NCBI RefSeq assembly: GCF_030137545.1
Contig: NZ_JARUVL010000002.1
Span: forward strand, 1-64,000
Direction: 5' to 3'
DNA length: 64,000 nt
DNA from: Virgibacillus sp. LDC-1
GTDB taxonomy: Bacteria; Bacillota; Bacilli; Bacillales; Amphibacillaceae
Part shown: piece after piece, positions 54,312 to 63,552 of the stretch
How positions within the stretch are numbered: position 1 is the first letter of the stretch
How the letters are laid out: the number at the start of each line of letters is the position of its first letter
Notes under the pieces: model-generated
The model's input: the letters and a program-made list of their open reading frames with translations, nothing else
Database searches by the model: none
What the model was told of the DNA's origin: nothing
Translations under genes and position numbers: made by a program

Positions 54312-54587
54312 TTGCTTCCTCCTAATAAGGAATTAATTCTTGCTATATTGCGAAATGGAAAGTCAGGGGCTTTACATAAAACTCACACGCATTCACACCG
54401 TACCTTCTTCACTTATGAAAATGAAGCATTTCGATTTTAAGTTAATAGGACAAGTATTTCTAATATCCTATTCAGAAAATCCTGTAATGATTACGACGTC
54501 TATCATTATTTTATGGATATACGTCCACACATGCTGATTAGGGACACATACACTAACAGTATCGCAAGGAAGAAGGAGGTGTATTTC

Positions 54588-54776
54588 ATGAGTGAAAGCT
54601 ATGGAGCTGGTTCTGGATTTGCGTTAATCGTTGTATTATTCATTCTACTCGTCATTGTTGGCACGGCATATGTCGGTGGATTTGGTGGTGCCGCCGGTTA
54701 TGGTCCTGCCTATGGCGCTGGTTATGGTGGTGCAGGCTATGGACCCGGATATGGCGGTCCAGGCTGGGGCTGGTAA
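54588..54776 (+). CDS. YjcZ-family small sporulation-associated protein
   Basis: A 62-residue protein starting at ATG 54588, preceded by AAGGAGGTG. It has the YjcZ hallmark hydrophobic stretch FALIVVLFILLVIVGTAYV followed by a Gly/Tyr-rich tail with repeated GYG, GAGYGG and GPGYGG units. YjcZ-type proteins are found in many spore formers; some copies are expressed in sporulation. The tail looks like a low-complexity, coat- or membrane-associated segment. Confidence 0.85.
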   Translation: MSESYGAGSGFALIVVLFILLVIVGTAYVGGFGGAAGYGPAYGAGYGGAGYGPGYGGPGWGW

Positions 54777-54824
54777 TCGTCCCTATATGAATATAACTGA
54801 CAACTTATTCAATGAAATATACCG

Positions 54825-54855
54825 AGACTTATGGAGTCCCCATAAGTCTTTTTTC
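54825..54855 (+). terminator. terminator after the yjcZ-like gene
   Basis: AGACTTATGG (54825-54834) pairs perfectly with 54840-54849, followed by TTTTTT. Confidence 0.9.
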
Positions 54856-55050
54856 TTTTCTCAATGCATTAACAGTAATTGATGACTCTGTTCATCCCCA
54901 CCTTGATTGCTGTTTTATTTTATTGTCTTATCAGCTGTTTTTCTCTAAATTTGTCACTTAACTGTCATCATCAAAATTCAGAACATTGCTTATAATAGTA
55001 CCTAGGCATAATACCTTATGCTAAAATAGAGGAAAGAATGGAGGGATTAC

Positions 55051-57018
55051 ATGGATCAAAATCGTATTTTACAGGTTGTTCAACAAAGTAAGCTTGTTTA
55101 TTCTAACCGAGATAAAGAACAAGCAACTACCATAAAGAGTAGAGAAGCATTTCAAGATCTCCTAGAATTTTCACAGAAAGACCCTGACCATTTTTGGGAA
55201 ACCGTTGCGAAAGACTTTATTTGGTATCATCCATGGGAAAAGACTATTTCTGGAAAGCTACCTAATTTTCAATTTTTTACCGGTGGAATTAGTAACCCGT
55301 GTGTCAACCTCCTTGATCGTCATGTTCAAGCCGGCAATGGAAATCAAACTGCACTCATATGGGAGGGAGAGAATGGGGATACCACTTCGTACACGTATGA
55401 CACGCTACTCGCTGAAGTGAATCGTTTTGCTAACTCCTTACGTCGTTTTGGTGTTCAAAAAGGAGATGGTGTTGCAATATTTTTACCAAACTTAGCAGAA
55501 GCGTTCATTGCGGTTTTAGCATGTTTTCGAGTTGGTGCAGTATATAATGCAATCTTCTCTGGTTTTTCTGAAAAATCCCTTATGGATCGGTTAAACAAGT
55601 TCGATCCAAAGGTTGTTGTCACAGCTGATGCTACAGAACGTCGTGGAAAGCAAATTTTCCTAAAGGAAAAGGTGGATAACGTACTCCCTCACGTTCCTTC
55701 TGTGGAAGCCGTCATTACGATTAACAGAATGGGAACCAACCCTAAAATGGAATCAGGTCGGGACTATTATTGGCATGATATTCGTGAATCAGCCAGCATT
55801 GAATGCGAACCAGAGCAAATGGAAGCAAATGAGCCTGGAATTGTTTTCTATACGAGCGGAACAACTGGAAAGCCAAAAGGTGTCGTTCATTCTGGGATGG
55901 CGTTCGTTATTCAAAATTATCTTTATGCAAAATACCATATGGACTTTCATCAAGATGATGTGTTTTGGTGCTCTGCAGACATCGGTTGGTTAACGATGCA
56001 TATTTGGGGAATAGCGGGTGCACTCGCAAACGGCGTAACCACTGTTGTTTATGAAGGGGCTCCTGATTATCCAACAAAGGATCGATTCTATCAGTTAATC
56101 GAGAAATATCGTATTAATAAATTGTTTACTGCTCCTACCGCATTACGGATGCTTAAGAGCATGGGCGAAAAACCTTTACAGCACTATGATTTATCTTGTT
56201 TAGAAGTCATATCACTTGTTGGCGAGCCATTCGATCCAGAAACATGGCAATGGACATATGAAACACTTGGAAAAAAACAAATTTATATTAATAATACATG
56301 GGGACAAACAGAAACAGCTGGAACACCATTAGCTGGTGCTGCTTGGCTCACTCCAATGAAGCCAGGGTCAGCAGGTGTCCAGTTTCTAGGTGCAGATCTA
56401 GCAATTGTAGATGATGCTGGTCAACCAGTTCCTCCCAATACATTAGGAAATCTTGTCATTAAGCGTCCGTTTCCGATGCTTTGTCGCACACTTTGGAAAG
56501 AGCCGGAACGCTATTATAGCTCTTATTATAGCCAGGTAGATGGCTGTTATTTTGCAAGTGATTTGGCACTCATGGATGAGGATGGGCATTTTTGGGTAGT
56601 CGGCCGATCTGATGATGCATTTAATGTAGCTGGTCATCGCCTAAGTACGATGGAAATGGAAAGTGCCATTTTAGAGGTAGATGGTGTGGTGGAAGCTGCT
56701 GTAATTGGCGTACCTGACCAAATTAAAGGAGAGGTTCCAATTGTATTTGCTCGGTTAGCAGATGACATAGAACACACGGGTTCAATTGAACAATCGATTC
56801 ACCACGCCATTATTGAAAACATTGGTAAAATCGCTCGTCCGAAAGAGATTATTATTACCAAGGCGTTACCGAAAACAGTAAGTGGAAAAATAATGCGTCG
56901 ATTATTAAAAGAAGTTGTAACGACCGGTGAGGTAGCTGGAGATATTACTGGTTTAGAAGATCCTTCTGTCGTTGCGCAGATCCAGAAAGTTATTCACAAT
57001 AGAAAAACAAATTATTAA
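55051..57018 (+). CDS. acetyl-CoA-synthetase-like acyl-CoA ligase
   Basis: A 655-residue ANL-superfamily enzyme of acetyl-CoA-synthetase length. The P-loop is YTSGTTGKPKGVVHS (about residue 268), the acyl-adenylate motif is YINNTWGQTETAGTP, and the C-terminal catalytic lysine lies in LPKTVSGKIMRR. Acetyl-CoA synthetases have WWQTETGG at the second motif; here the second Trp is Gly418, which should open the acyl pocket to acids larger than acetate. It activates a carboxylic acid with ATP and CoA. GGAGGG precedes the ATG. No acuABC genes are adjacent. Confidence 0.88.
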   Translation: MDQNRILQVVQQSKLVYSNRDKEQATTIKSREAFQDLLEFSQKDPDHFWETVAKDFIWYHPWEKTISGKLPNFQFFTGGISNPCVNLLDRHVQAGNGNQTALIWEGENGDTTSYTYDTLLAEVNRFANSLRRFGVQKGDGVAIFLPNLAEAFIAVLACFRVGAVYNAIFSGFSEKSLMDRLNKFDPKVVVTADATERRGKQIFLKEKVDNVLPHVPSVEAVITINRMGTNPKMESGRDYYWHDIRESASIECEPEQMEANEPGIVFYTSGTTGKPKGVVHSGMAFVIQNYLYAKYHMDFHQDDVFWCSADIGWLTMHIWGIAGALANGVTTVVYEGAPDYPTKDRFYQLIEKYRINKLFTAPTALRMLKSMGEKPLQHYDLSCLEVISLVGEPFDPETWQWTYETLGKKQIYINNTWGQTETAGTPLAGAAWLTPMKPGSAGVQFLGADLAIVDDAGQPVPPNTLGNLVIKRPFPMLCRTLWKEPERYYSSYYSQVDGCYFASDLALMDEDGHFWVVGRSDDAFNVAGHRLSTMEMESAILEVDGVVEAAVIGVPDQIKGEVPIVFARLADDIEHTGSIEQSIHHAIIENIGKIARPKEIIITKALPKTVSGKIMRRLLKEVVTTGEVAGDITGLEDPSVVAQIQKVIHNRKTNY

Positions 57019-57040
57019 TTGGAGTGTTACATGCTTTGAA

Positions 57041-57073
57041 ACATACTTGTGGTTTACACAAGTATGTTTTTTA
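57041..57073 (+). terminator. terminator after the acyl-CoA ligase gene
   Basis: ACATACTTGTG (57041-57051) pairs perfectly with CACAAGTATGT (57057-57067), followed by TTTTTT. Confidence 0.9.
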
Positions 57074-57221
57074 TTGCGATAATTCAAACAAAATGTAATT
57101 CGTGGCAAAAAAGCGCATAGCCATGTAAGATAAAAACGAATGAAGTACATACTAACTAGTTGAAGCATTAATTAATTTATTTATTAATTATAATACTAGA
57201 CACGCAAGGATGTGGATCACA

Positions 57222-57956
57222 TTGTCAACAACGACAGAACCTGCGATTGAATTAAAGAATGTTAGTTATTCGAATGGCAACACTGCGATTTTAAAAAATA
57301 TTTCCGGCACCTTTCATAAAGGAAAGATTACCACTTTGATTGGTCCTTCAGGAGCTGGGAAAACAACTTTATTTAAGCTTTGCAATGGACTAATCTCACC
57401 CAATGCTGGGGACATTTTTATTGCCAATAAGCATATTAATCAGTTTGAACCCGTTGAACTTCGACGTACGGTGGGCATTGCATTGCAAGATGCAGCAATG
57501 ATTCAAGGTACCGTTTTTGACAACCTATCATTACCGCTTCGATTACGTGAGCAGCAATTAGATAAAGTGGTTGCCTCCGAACTACTCGAAATGGTGGCGT
57601 TAGAAAAGGAATTTCTTCATAAACAAGTAAATGATCTTTCAGGAGGGCAAAGGCAAAAATTATCGATTGCAAGAACACTTGTAAACCAACCAGACATTTT
57701 ATTGCTTGATGAAATCACGTCATCACTTGATCGTGTATCGCAACGAGAAATTGAAAAATTAATTAAAAGGATTAATGATACTTATGGAACGACGATCCTA
57801 TGGATTACGCATAACTTAGAGCAGGCTCGATCAATTGGTGATTATACTGCATTTATGATGGCAGGCGAATTAGTCGAAACAGGAAGGTCTGAAGTGATGC
57901 TAGAAAATCCAACAACCGATCGTGCAAAGCAATTTATAAAGGGGGAGCTTGAATGA
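57222..57956 (+). CDS. fetA: ABC ATPase of FetAB-type exporter
   Basis: A 244-residue ATPase if TTG 57222 is the start; the frame opens at ATG 57210, but that ATG overlaps AAGGATG and has no site of its own. Walker A is GPSGAGKTT, the signature LSGGQRQKLSIARTLVNQP and Walker B ILLLDEITSSLD. It overlaps the permease gene by four bases (ATGA). In E. coli the FetAB (YbbLM) pair exports iron and helps under oxidative stress. Confidence 0.8.
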   Translation: MSTTTEPAIELKNVSYSNGNTAILKNISGTFHKGKITTLIGPSGAGKTTLFKLCNGLISPNAGDIFIANKHINQFEPVELRRTVGIALQDAAMIQGTVFDNLSLPLRLREQQLDKVVASELLEMVALEKEFLHKQVNDLSGGQRQKLSIARTLVNQPDILLLDEITSSLDRVSQREIEKLIKRINDTYGTTILWITHNLEQARSIGDYTAFMMAGELVETGRSEVMLENPTTDRAKQFIKGELE

Positions 57957-58726
57957 GTTACCTTACATTATCACTAGCATTAATTTTTGTGCTCCTACCG
58001 CTTCTCTTATCAAAAACATTAAAATTAGGGCTAGAAAAAGATACGGTTATTGCAACGATCCGCTCGATTATTCAATTGCTTGCAGTTGGATATGTACTTC
58101 AATTTGTCTTTGATGCAAATAATTTCATATATATTCTGCTCATGATCGGACTAATGATTACCGCCGCTACACATAACGCTAGAAAAAAAGGCGCTTCAAT
58201 TCGAGGAATTACCTGGAAGTTAGTAGTAACATTTCTCACAGTTGAAATTTTAACGCAAGGAATCTTGATTGGATTACAAATCACACCACCAACCGCTCAA
58301 TACATTATCCCAATAAGTGGCATGATGATTGGGAACTCAATGGTCTTGTCTATCTTATTTTTAAACCGCTTTACTGCGGAAACAGAAACACATCGAAATG
58401 AAACCGAATTAATTCTTTCACTAGGAGGAACACCAAAACAAGCCATTCATAAACAATTAATTAACTCTATAAAAGCTAGTACAATTCCAACGATTGAAAG
58501 TCAAAAAACAATTGGGCTTGTACAGCTTCCTGGGATGATGAGTGGACAAATCATTGCAGGAGCAGACCCTGTACAAGCTGTTTTCTTTCAGTTACTGATC
58601 TTGTTTCTATTGTTAACTGCAGCTGTCATTACAAGTGTACTACTTGGTTTTTTGAGCTATCCAGCTTTATTTAATGAAAGAATGCAATTAATAAATCTTC
58701 ATGATAAGGAAGGAGATGAGAAATAA
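57953..58726 (+). CDS. fetB: FetB-type (UPF0014) permease
   Basis: A 257-residue membrane protein with seven spans. Family signatures are IIQLLAVGYVLQFVF, MMIGNSMVLSILFLNRF and LVQLPGMMSGQIIAGADPVQAVFFQ. It forms the membrane part of the FetAB exporter with the upstream ATPase. It is followed by a bidirectional terminator. Confidence 0.88.
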   Translation: MSYLTLSLALIFVLLPLLLSKTLKLGLEKDTVIATIRSIIQLLAVGYVLQFVFDANNFIYILLMIGLMITAATHNARKKGASIRGITWKLVVTFLTVEILTQGILIGLQITPPTAQYIIPISGMMIGNSMVLSILFLNRFTAETETHRNETELILSLGGTPKQAIHKQLINSIKASTIPTIESQKTIGLVQLPGMMSGQIIAGADPVQAVFFQLLILFLLLTAAVITSVLLGFLSYPALFNERMQLINLHDKEGDEK

Positions 58727-58760
58727 GACGATGTGAATACTCCTCACACCGTCTTATTTC
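58725..58760. terminator. bidirectional terminator between fetB and coaW
   Basis: AAGACGATGTGA (58725-58736) pairs with 58744-58755, with one mismatch, bordered by AAAT and TTATTTC. Confidence 0.75.
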
Positions 58761-58786
58761 TAAAAAATATATGCTATAAATTCCGC

Positions 58787-59641
58787 TTAAACCAAAAATA
58801 ATGCCCCAATTGCACCTGCATGAGTTCCTTTTTCTAAAAAAATAGGTTCATAATCTAGCATCCCTTTAAACTGAGCTAACACATTTTTTAATGGGGCATT
58901 TTCATGTATTGTGCTACCAACGAATACGATAGAGGAAACTCCTTTCGAAACAGCCGCTTGATACGAAAATACAATAAGAGTCTCGCCAATTAATTGTGCA
59001 AGAGCAGCCATTCGATCTGCTTTCGTTCCTTCCATGTTTAAATGTGCTTTGCCAAAATTTGCTGCCGTTAAATTTCCATTAAGTGGAGCTTCGCCTTGTC
59101 GATAAATATCCTTCACTAGTAAGTCTGTCTTCTGCTGATCTCCGTTTGATGCTAATGATACCAGAGACTTAAAATCAGCTTTCTCTGTTAACAAGCTTCC
59201 TAGACCTATCCACAAACCTCCACCGATTCCACTTCCAAAGAGACGCTCATAATGATCCGCCGTCACCGAAAAAATCGATGTACCTGTCCCCACATTAACT
59301 AGAATAAAGGCTTCTTCACTTCTTTTCTGTTGGAGTAAATAACGGGTTCCTGTCACCGTAGCTAAAAATTCATCAGCAATGCTTGCAGCATGTGTTATTT
59401 GTGCTTTTATTTCCATACTTCTTCCACCCGTTACAACAAGCTTTGCATCTGGCGCATTCGTCTCGAGCCATTTGTATAGCTTATGCAATTCTGTCGTTGC
59501 AAAAGTTTTAAGATATAACTTGTTATCCAACTGATAAGCTACCTTCACTAATGTTCCTCCAGCATCAATTCCGACCGTATCCAGCTTTCCCTCCACTATG
59601 TTCAGAGGCTTCACATCACATATTCCTTCCTGCTTATACAT
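58787..59641 (-). CDS. coaW: type II pantothenate kinase CoaW
   Basis: A 284-codon frame for an ASKHA-fold kinase that phosphorylates pantothenate, the first step of coenzyme A synthesis. The phosphate-binding loop is VGIDAGGTLVKVAY, VNVGTGTSIFSV and GSGIGGGLWIGLGSLLT follow, and FVGSTIHENAPLK is the adenosine motif. Family members usually start a few residues before the first beta strand, so the true start is probably later than ATG 59641; GTG 59614 with AAGGAA upstream is a candidate. Confidence 0.9.
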   Translation of the reverse strand: MYKQEGICDVKPLNIVEGKLDTVGIDAGGTLVKVAYQLDNKLYLKTFATTELHKLYKWLETNAPDAKLVVTGGRSMEIKAQITHAASIADEFLATVTGTRYLLQQKRSEEAFILVNVGTGTSIFSVTADHYERLFGSGIGGGLWIGLGSLLTEKADFKSLVSLASNGDQQKTDLLVKDIYRQGEAPLNGNLTAANFGKAHLNMEGTKADRMAALAQLIGETLIVFSYQAAVSKGVSSIVFVGSTIHENAPLKNVLAQFKGMLDYEPIFLEKGTHAGAIGALFLV

Positions 59642-59863
59642 TCCAAATCATCCGAATTAAAAATATCATTGACATAATCGATTAGACAAACTATTGGCAA
59701 GCGTGTTACCCCCTTGAAAAAAGTTTTTCAGTAATTACTCATTTCTTAGCTAAAAAACGTTTGTATTCACAGAAATTATATCATATTTCAATTCCATACA
59801 AGCATTTCCATGAAGAAGAACAAGAGTAGCATCCTATTCATCGTTCTTCATCGCTCTCATCTG

Positions 59864-60229
59864 CTAATGTCCAATTTCCGCCCATACATATCGAAATTCC
59901 GCCATTTCTGCAATGACTCCAATCTGATCCTTGGCATCAATATGTCCATGTGCCCGTTCAAGCATTCTACTAATATCATTTATTTCATCCTGTCCTGCAT
60001 TAAATTGAATGCGCATCACTACTTTGTTCCATGCATGTTGCGCTTTTTTTAAGCTCTCGGTAGCGTTCTTCCAATCATTTTCTTTCACACTACCTTCCAC
60101 TTGCTTTATATAATGGATAACATCATCATCCCCCCATAATGGTTGCTTCAAGAAAGCACCTGAGGTCATAATAAAAATAAACACCGCCAACACAATGATT
60201 GGGATTATCTTCAGCCAACCTTTCTTCAT
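59864..60229 (-). CDS. DUF4363 protein (YdfR-like)
   Basis: A 121-residue protein with an N-terminal signal anchor (about residues 6-24) and an extracytoplasmic helical domain (EGSVKENDWKNATESLKKAQHAWNKV...) typical of DUF4363. It begins four bases after the DUF421 gene ends, the same pairing as ydfS-ydfR of B. subtilis. It probably works with that membrane protein. Function unknown. Confidence 0.82.
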   Translation of the reverse strand: MKKGWLKIIPIIVLAVFIFIMTSGAFLKQPLWGDDDVIHYIKQVEGSVKENDWKNATESLKKAQHAWNKVVMRIQFNAGQDEINDISRMLERAHGHIDAKDQIGVIAEMAEFRYVWAEIGH

Positions 60230-60233
60230 ATCA

Positions 60234-60965
60234 TCACCATTCTAGATCCTTATAGTCACTTATATCTTTTGGTTGCTGCAATTTATCTTGATAGCCATCG
60301 ATAAAAATAGTTCCTGCTTCATTAATCACTGCTAAAAATACCTCTTTTGGATGTTGAAATCCAAAATCGTTTATTTGTTTTTCTAACCAAGCATAATTTA
60401 AACGAAGTTGCTGTAAATTTTTCTCCATCACTTCTCCGTCATAAATAAGCTCCGTACTCATCCCTTTATAACTCGGTTTTAACCGCAAATCCTTTAATGT
60501 AACTGGTTGATATTCCGGTTTTTTTAATATCGATAGCTTTCCATCTGTTTCAAGGACCGCATAGTCTACTTCCGTCATCTCAAAAACACCATTTTGTCGA
60601 AGCTGAACTAATAAATCTGTTAGCCGATATCGCATTTTTTTCATATTGTCCTCCAATAGCTTCCCCTTTTCGATGACAATCGTCGGCTCCCCATCAATAT
60701 ATTTTTCTAGCTTTCTCCGCTTAATTGTTAACCATTGAAAAATTAATACAAACAATGCCCAAACAGCAAGTCCCACCCAATGTGCCCATGTACTATTTGC
60801 TAAATCAATGGTAAGCGAACCTGCAATAGATCCAATAGTTATGCCAAGAATATAATCAAAAAAAGTAAGCTGGCTTACCTGCTGTTTGCCAAGAATACGC
60901 GCAAAAATCAACAAAGAAAAAAAAGCAATTAGTGCTCTAGAGAATACAACTAACGTTTCATTCAC
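60234..60965 (-). CDS. DUF421 membrane protein (YdfS/YetF-like)
   Basis: A 243-residue protein that starts at GTG 60965, six bases after AAGGGGGA. Three spans (about residues 5-80) contain FARILGKQQVSQLTFFDYILGI, followed by the soluble DUF421 domain (PTIVIEKGKLLEDNMKKMRYRLTDLL). It lacks the DUF1657-like tail of the spore operon's DUF421 protein and is paired with DUF4363 instead. YetF-type proteins of spores are structural homologues linked to germination or heat resistance. Confidence 0.88.
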   Translation of the reverse strand: MNETLVVFSRALIAFFSLLIFARILGKQQVSQLTFFDYILGITIGSIAGSLTIDLANSTWAHWVGLAVWALFVLIFQWLTIKRRKLEKYIDGEPTIVIEKGKLLEDNMKKMRYRLTDLLVQLRQNGVFEMTEVDYAVLETDGKLSILKKPEYQPVTLKDLRLKPSYKGMSTELIYDGEVMEKNLQQLRLNYAWLEKQINDFGFQHPKEVFLAVINEAGTIFIDGYQDKLQQPKDISDYKDLEW

Positions 60966-61141
60966 TTTACGTCCCCCTTCAAAAATAACAGGAACATTTT
61001 TACTTATTGTCTGTTGTGACTCTCCTTTTTATGCATTCACATTGATTCAAGCTAATCATAAAATAGTTTTATTCGCCCACTACTCTTTCCTATTTCACGC
61101 ATAGGTTATTAATGTAAATTAATATTGGAGGAGGAAATGAT

Positions 61142-61597
61142 ATGGATTCTAGAAAGAATAACCTTTCCCGCTTCGATGTGGATATGTCTCCTTTTAGGGA
61201 TTTCGTTAAACACATGGACCGCTTTTTCAATGAATCCTTTCGTGAAGCCAATTCAATCTTTCATTTAAGACCATTTTGGGTTGATGTGCGTGAAACGGAA
61301 GCAAATGTCATTGTGGAGGCGGACTTACCTGGCTATAAGCGTGATCAAATCGAGCTAGAGATAATTGGAAATCAATTACGCATTGCTGCGGAGGATAAGG
61401 CATCACAGAAAACACAACATGATAACAAGCAATATTTCCATAGTCAACGCTCCTTGCAACGAATGGAACGGTTTATCACATTACCATTTACAATCCCAGA
61501 AAAAGAAACGAAAGCACAATTTGAAGACGGTAAATTAAAGGTTCTAATACCCAAAAAGAATCAAAACCGAAAATATATCGACATCCATGAGGAATAA
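61142..61597 (+). CDS. small heat shock protein (Hsp20 family)
   Basis: A 151-residue protein. The alpha-crystallin domain (about 45-145) has VDVRETEANVIVEADLPGYKRDQIELEI, a conserved F-R-S-type strand replaced by FHSQRSLQRMERFITLPF, and the closing FEDGKLKVLIPKK. It prevents aggregation of unfolding proteins. GGAGGAGG precedes the ATG. Some Bacillus members are spore-coat or salt-stress proteins; no promoter class is evident here. Confidence 0.9.
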   Translation: MDSRKNNLSRFDVDMSPFRDFVKHMDRFFNESFREANSIFHLRPFWVDVRETEANVIVEADLPGYKRDQIELEIIGNQLRIAAEDKASQKTQHDNKQYFHSQRSLQRMERFITLPFTIPEKETKAQFEDGKLKVLIPKKNQNRKYIDIHEE

Positions 61598-61762
61598 CCT
61601 TTATTCTAATGGCATTCGCATCCCTCTATTGCGAATGCTTTTTTCGGGATTTTTCTTTACATGGGCAAGGAATCTAACATCCGAAAAGTCGCTTATTGAA
61701 TGGAATGTATATTGATAATGATAAGTTTTACATTCCTTCTGATTTTCCAAGCTACTTACCGG

Positions 61763-61796
61763 AACAAAAAGATAGCCGGAACTTATGCCCGGCTTA
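61763..61796 (-). terminator. terminator after the GNAT gene
   Basis: AGCCGG (61774-61779) pairs with CCGGCT (61789-61794). On the minus strand the stem is followed by ATCTTTTTG. Confidence 0.55.
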
Positions 61797-61804
61797 ATTA
61801 TTTT

Positions 61805-62245
61805 CTAATCTTTAAATTTTTTCTCCATTAATGTCATCACATCGTAAAAGCCTAATTCCTCATAAAGCAGCTTTGCTCCATTTCCAGCAAATACATTTAA
61901 TTGTACTTTCGAATAGCCTTCTTGTTCTAATCTTTGACATGCATCTATAAATAATTTTCTTGCAATACCTTGCTTTCTATATCGGGGAAAGACATAAAGC
62001 TCGGTTAACATGCCAATTATTTCGTTCGAGTACATATCAAACGTTCTTCCGACACCAATCCATCCTTGGATTTGGAAGTCTTTTTTAAAGACAAGATAAT
62101 ATCCACCATCTGCTAAAAAGGATGCCATTGTCTGTACGAGCAATTCACTTGGCTTTACCATTCCAACTGTAGCCTCATGCATTACAACAAGGGAATGGCT
62201 TTGGATAAACTTTATTTCATCATTTGTAGCTTTTGTTATTAGCAT
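61805..62245 (-). CDS. GNAT-family N-acetyltransferase
   Basis: A 146-residue acetyltransferase. The acetyl-CoA site is ELYVFPRYRKQGIARKLFIDA (motif A with R-x-x-G-x-A) and motif B ends in LYEELGFYDV. The substrate is unknown. It starts at ATG 62245. Confidence 0.85.
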   Translation of the reverse strand: MLITKATNDEIKFIQSHSLVVMHEATVGMVKPSELLVQTMASFLADGGYYLVFKKDFQIQGWIGVGRTFDMYSNEIIGMLTELYVFPRYRKQGIARKLFIDACQRLEQEGYSKVQLNVFAGNGAKLLYEELGFYDVMTLMEKKFKD

Positions 62246-62300
62246 CCCTTAACCATCCCCATTTTGTTTTATTGTCTGATAAACACACCAATTCATATCC

Positions 62301-63011
62301 TTACAGCTTACAATGAAAAATACGGAAACCAAGCTCTTTCTGAAATTGTTTTGTTAAATAATCGTGCTCTAGCAGTGTATCTACATGTGCATCATCAACG
62401 CTTTCTGAAAGCTGAAATTCAGGTGCGTCATCAACTGTTATCTGATGGATATCATATTCAAACGTTTTAGAATTAGTCATTTTAAAGCCAGCATTCTGAA
62501 GTAAAGACACCCATTCCTCTTCTTTAAATATTTTTTCCATTCCATAAAAATCAGTAATCTGATTAAGCTCTTTACTCGATTTCTCTAGCACCATCTCAAT
62601 GCAATAGAAGATACCATCGTCTTTCAATACACGACATATTTCTGATATCGCTTTTGATACATTCGTAAATGCAAGCACCGATTCAGAAATAACCATATCA
62701 AATGAATCGTCTGCAAAAGGAAGTGCTTCTACATTGCCATTTACAACGTTTATTGTGAGTTGCTCCTGTTCCTTTCTTTTTAAAGCTTTTTCTACCATCA
62801 TTTCATGATTATCTAGTGCGGTTACGTTTGCCTCATACTGTTTTTCGAGAAAGGCTGCTGTTTGACCTGTGCCACATCCAACGTCTAGGATGTTTAGTCC
62901 TCTTGGGATGCTCACTTCATTAAGCACGTATTTGGTAGCTAGTAATCCTCCGGGATGTGCACCACCAATTCCCATATATGCCAAACACTCCAAGTATTTA
63001 TTTTTTTCCAA
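62301..63011 (-). CDS. class I SAM-dependent methyltransferase
   Basis: A 236-residue methyltransferase. Motif I is ILDVGCGTGQTAAF (about residue 41), motif II ends in DNHEMMVEKA, and motif post-I gives FDMVISESVLAFTN. It starts at TTG 63011 after AAAGGCGG. The N-terminal GIGGAHPGG segment is found in a group of Bacillus methyltransferases of unknown substrate; small-molecule or lipid methylation is likely. Confidence 0.85.
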   Translation of the reverse strand: MEKNKYLECLAYMGIGGAHPGGLLATKYVLNEVSIPRGLNILDVGCGTGQTAAFLEKQYEANVTALDNHEMMVEKALKRKEQEQLTINVVNGNVEALPFADDSFDMVISESVLAFTNVSKAISEICRVLKDDGIFYCIEMVLEKSSKELNQITDFYGMEKIFKEEEWVSLLQNAGFKMTNSKTFEYDIHQITVDDAPEFQLSESVDDAHVDTLLEHDYLTKQFQKELGFRIFHCKL

Positions 63012-63101
63012 ATCACATTCCGCCTTTAATTTTTCATACGTTATTGTATGACTACAGCAGCCAATTGTTCCATATCTACGAAATCTAACGATGATGGATT
63101 C

Positions 63102-63356
63102 TTATTTAAAAAACTTTAACATCGGACTTACCTGACCATATAATTTTCCTACTTGTTGAACTGTATTGGTTATTTTATTCATATCAAAATTCCCATCAGG
63201 GGTTTGAAACATAGACATTAGGTTAGATGTTGTATTTTTTTGCTGAGGAGGCTGCTGTTGAAAAGGTTGTTGAAATGGCGGGCGATTAGAAAAAAGTCCT
63301 GGTCTTGGTGGCTGCTGAGGCGGACCTTGATTCGGTGGGGGTCCAAACGGAAACAT
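63102..63356 (-). CDS. yppG: YppG-like protein
   Basis: An 84-residue protein with a Pro/Gln-rich N-terminal half (MFPFGPPPNQGPPQQPPRPG) and a C-terminal helix MNKITNTVQQVGKLYGQVSPMLKFFK, the YppG pattern of Bacillus. The family is linked to spores (coat-like proteins), but its role is not known. TAGGAGGTGATG precedes the ATG. Confidence 0.78.
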   Translation of the reverse strand: MFPFGPPPNQGPPQQPPRPGLFSNRPPFQQPFQQQPPQQKNTTSNLMSMFQTPDGNFDMNKITNTVQQVGKLYGQVSPMLKFFK

Positions 63357-63552
63357 CCTGCATCACCTCCTATTTTCCGATTTGTACTATCATATTCTAG
63401 ATTCTATTACTTTGAAAAAGATAAATGTCCAGCATTTAGTAAATTTTCACTACTTTCGAGATAGTGCCATAGATACGAAGCAATACATACACTTTTATTA
63501 AGGCGGTGTTGAAAGGCTATTAAGATAAACCCTAAAGCGAGGAGGTAGAAAA

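Noticed and set aside
59810-60052. 80-codon plus-strand frame over the DUF4363 gene
   Set aside because: It overlaps the well-supported minus-strand DUF4363 gene and has no ribosome binding site.
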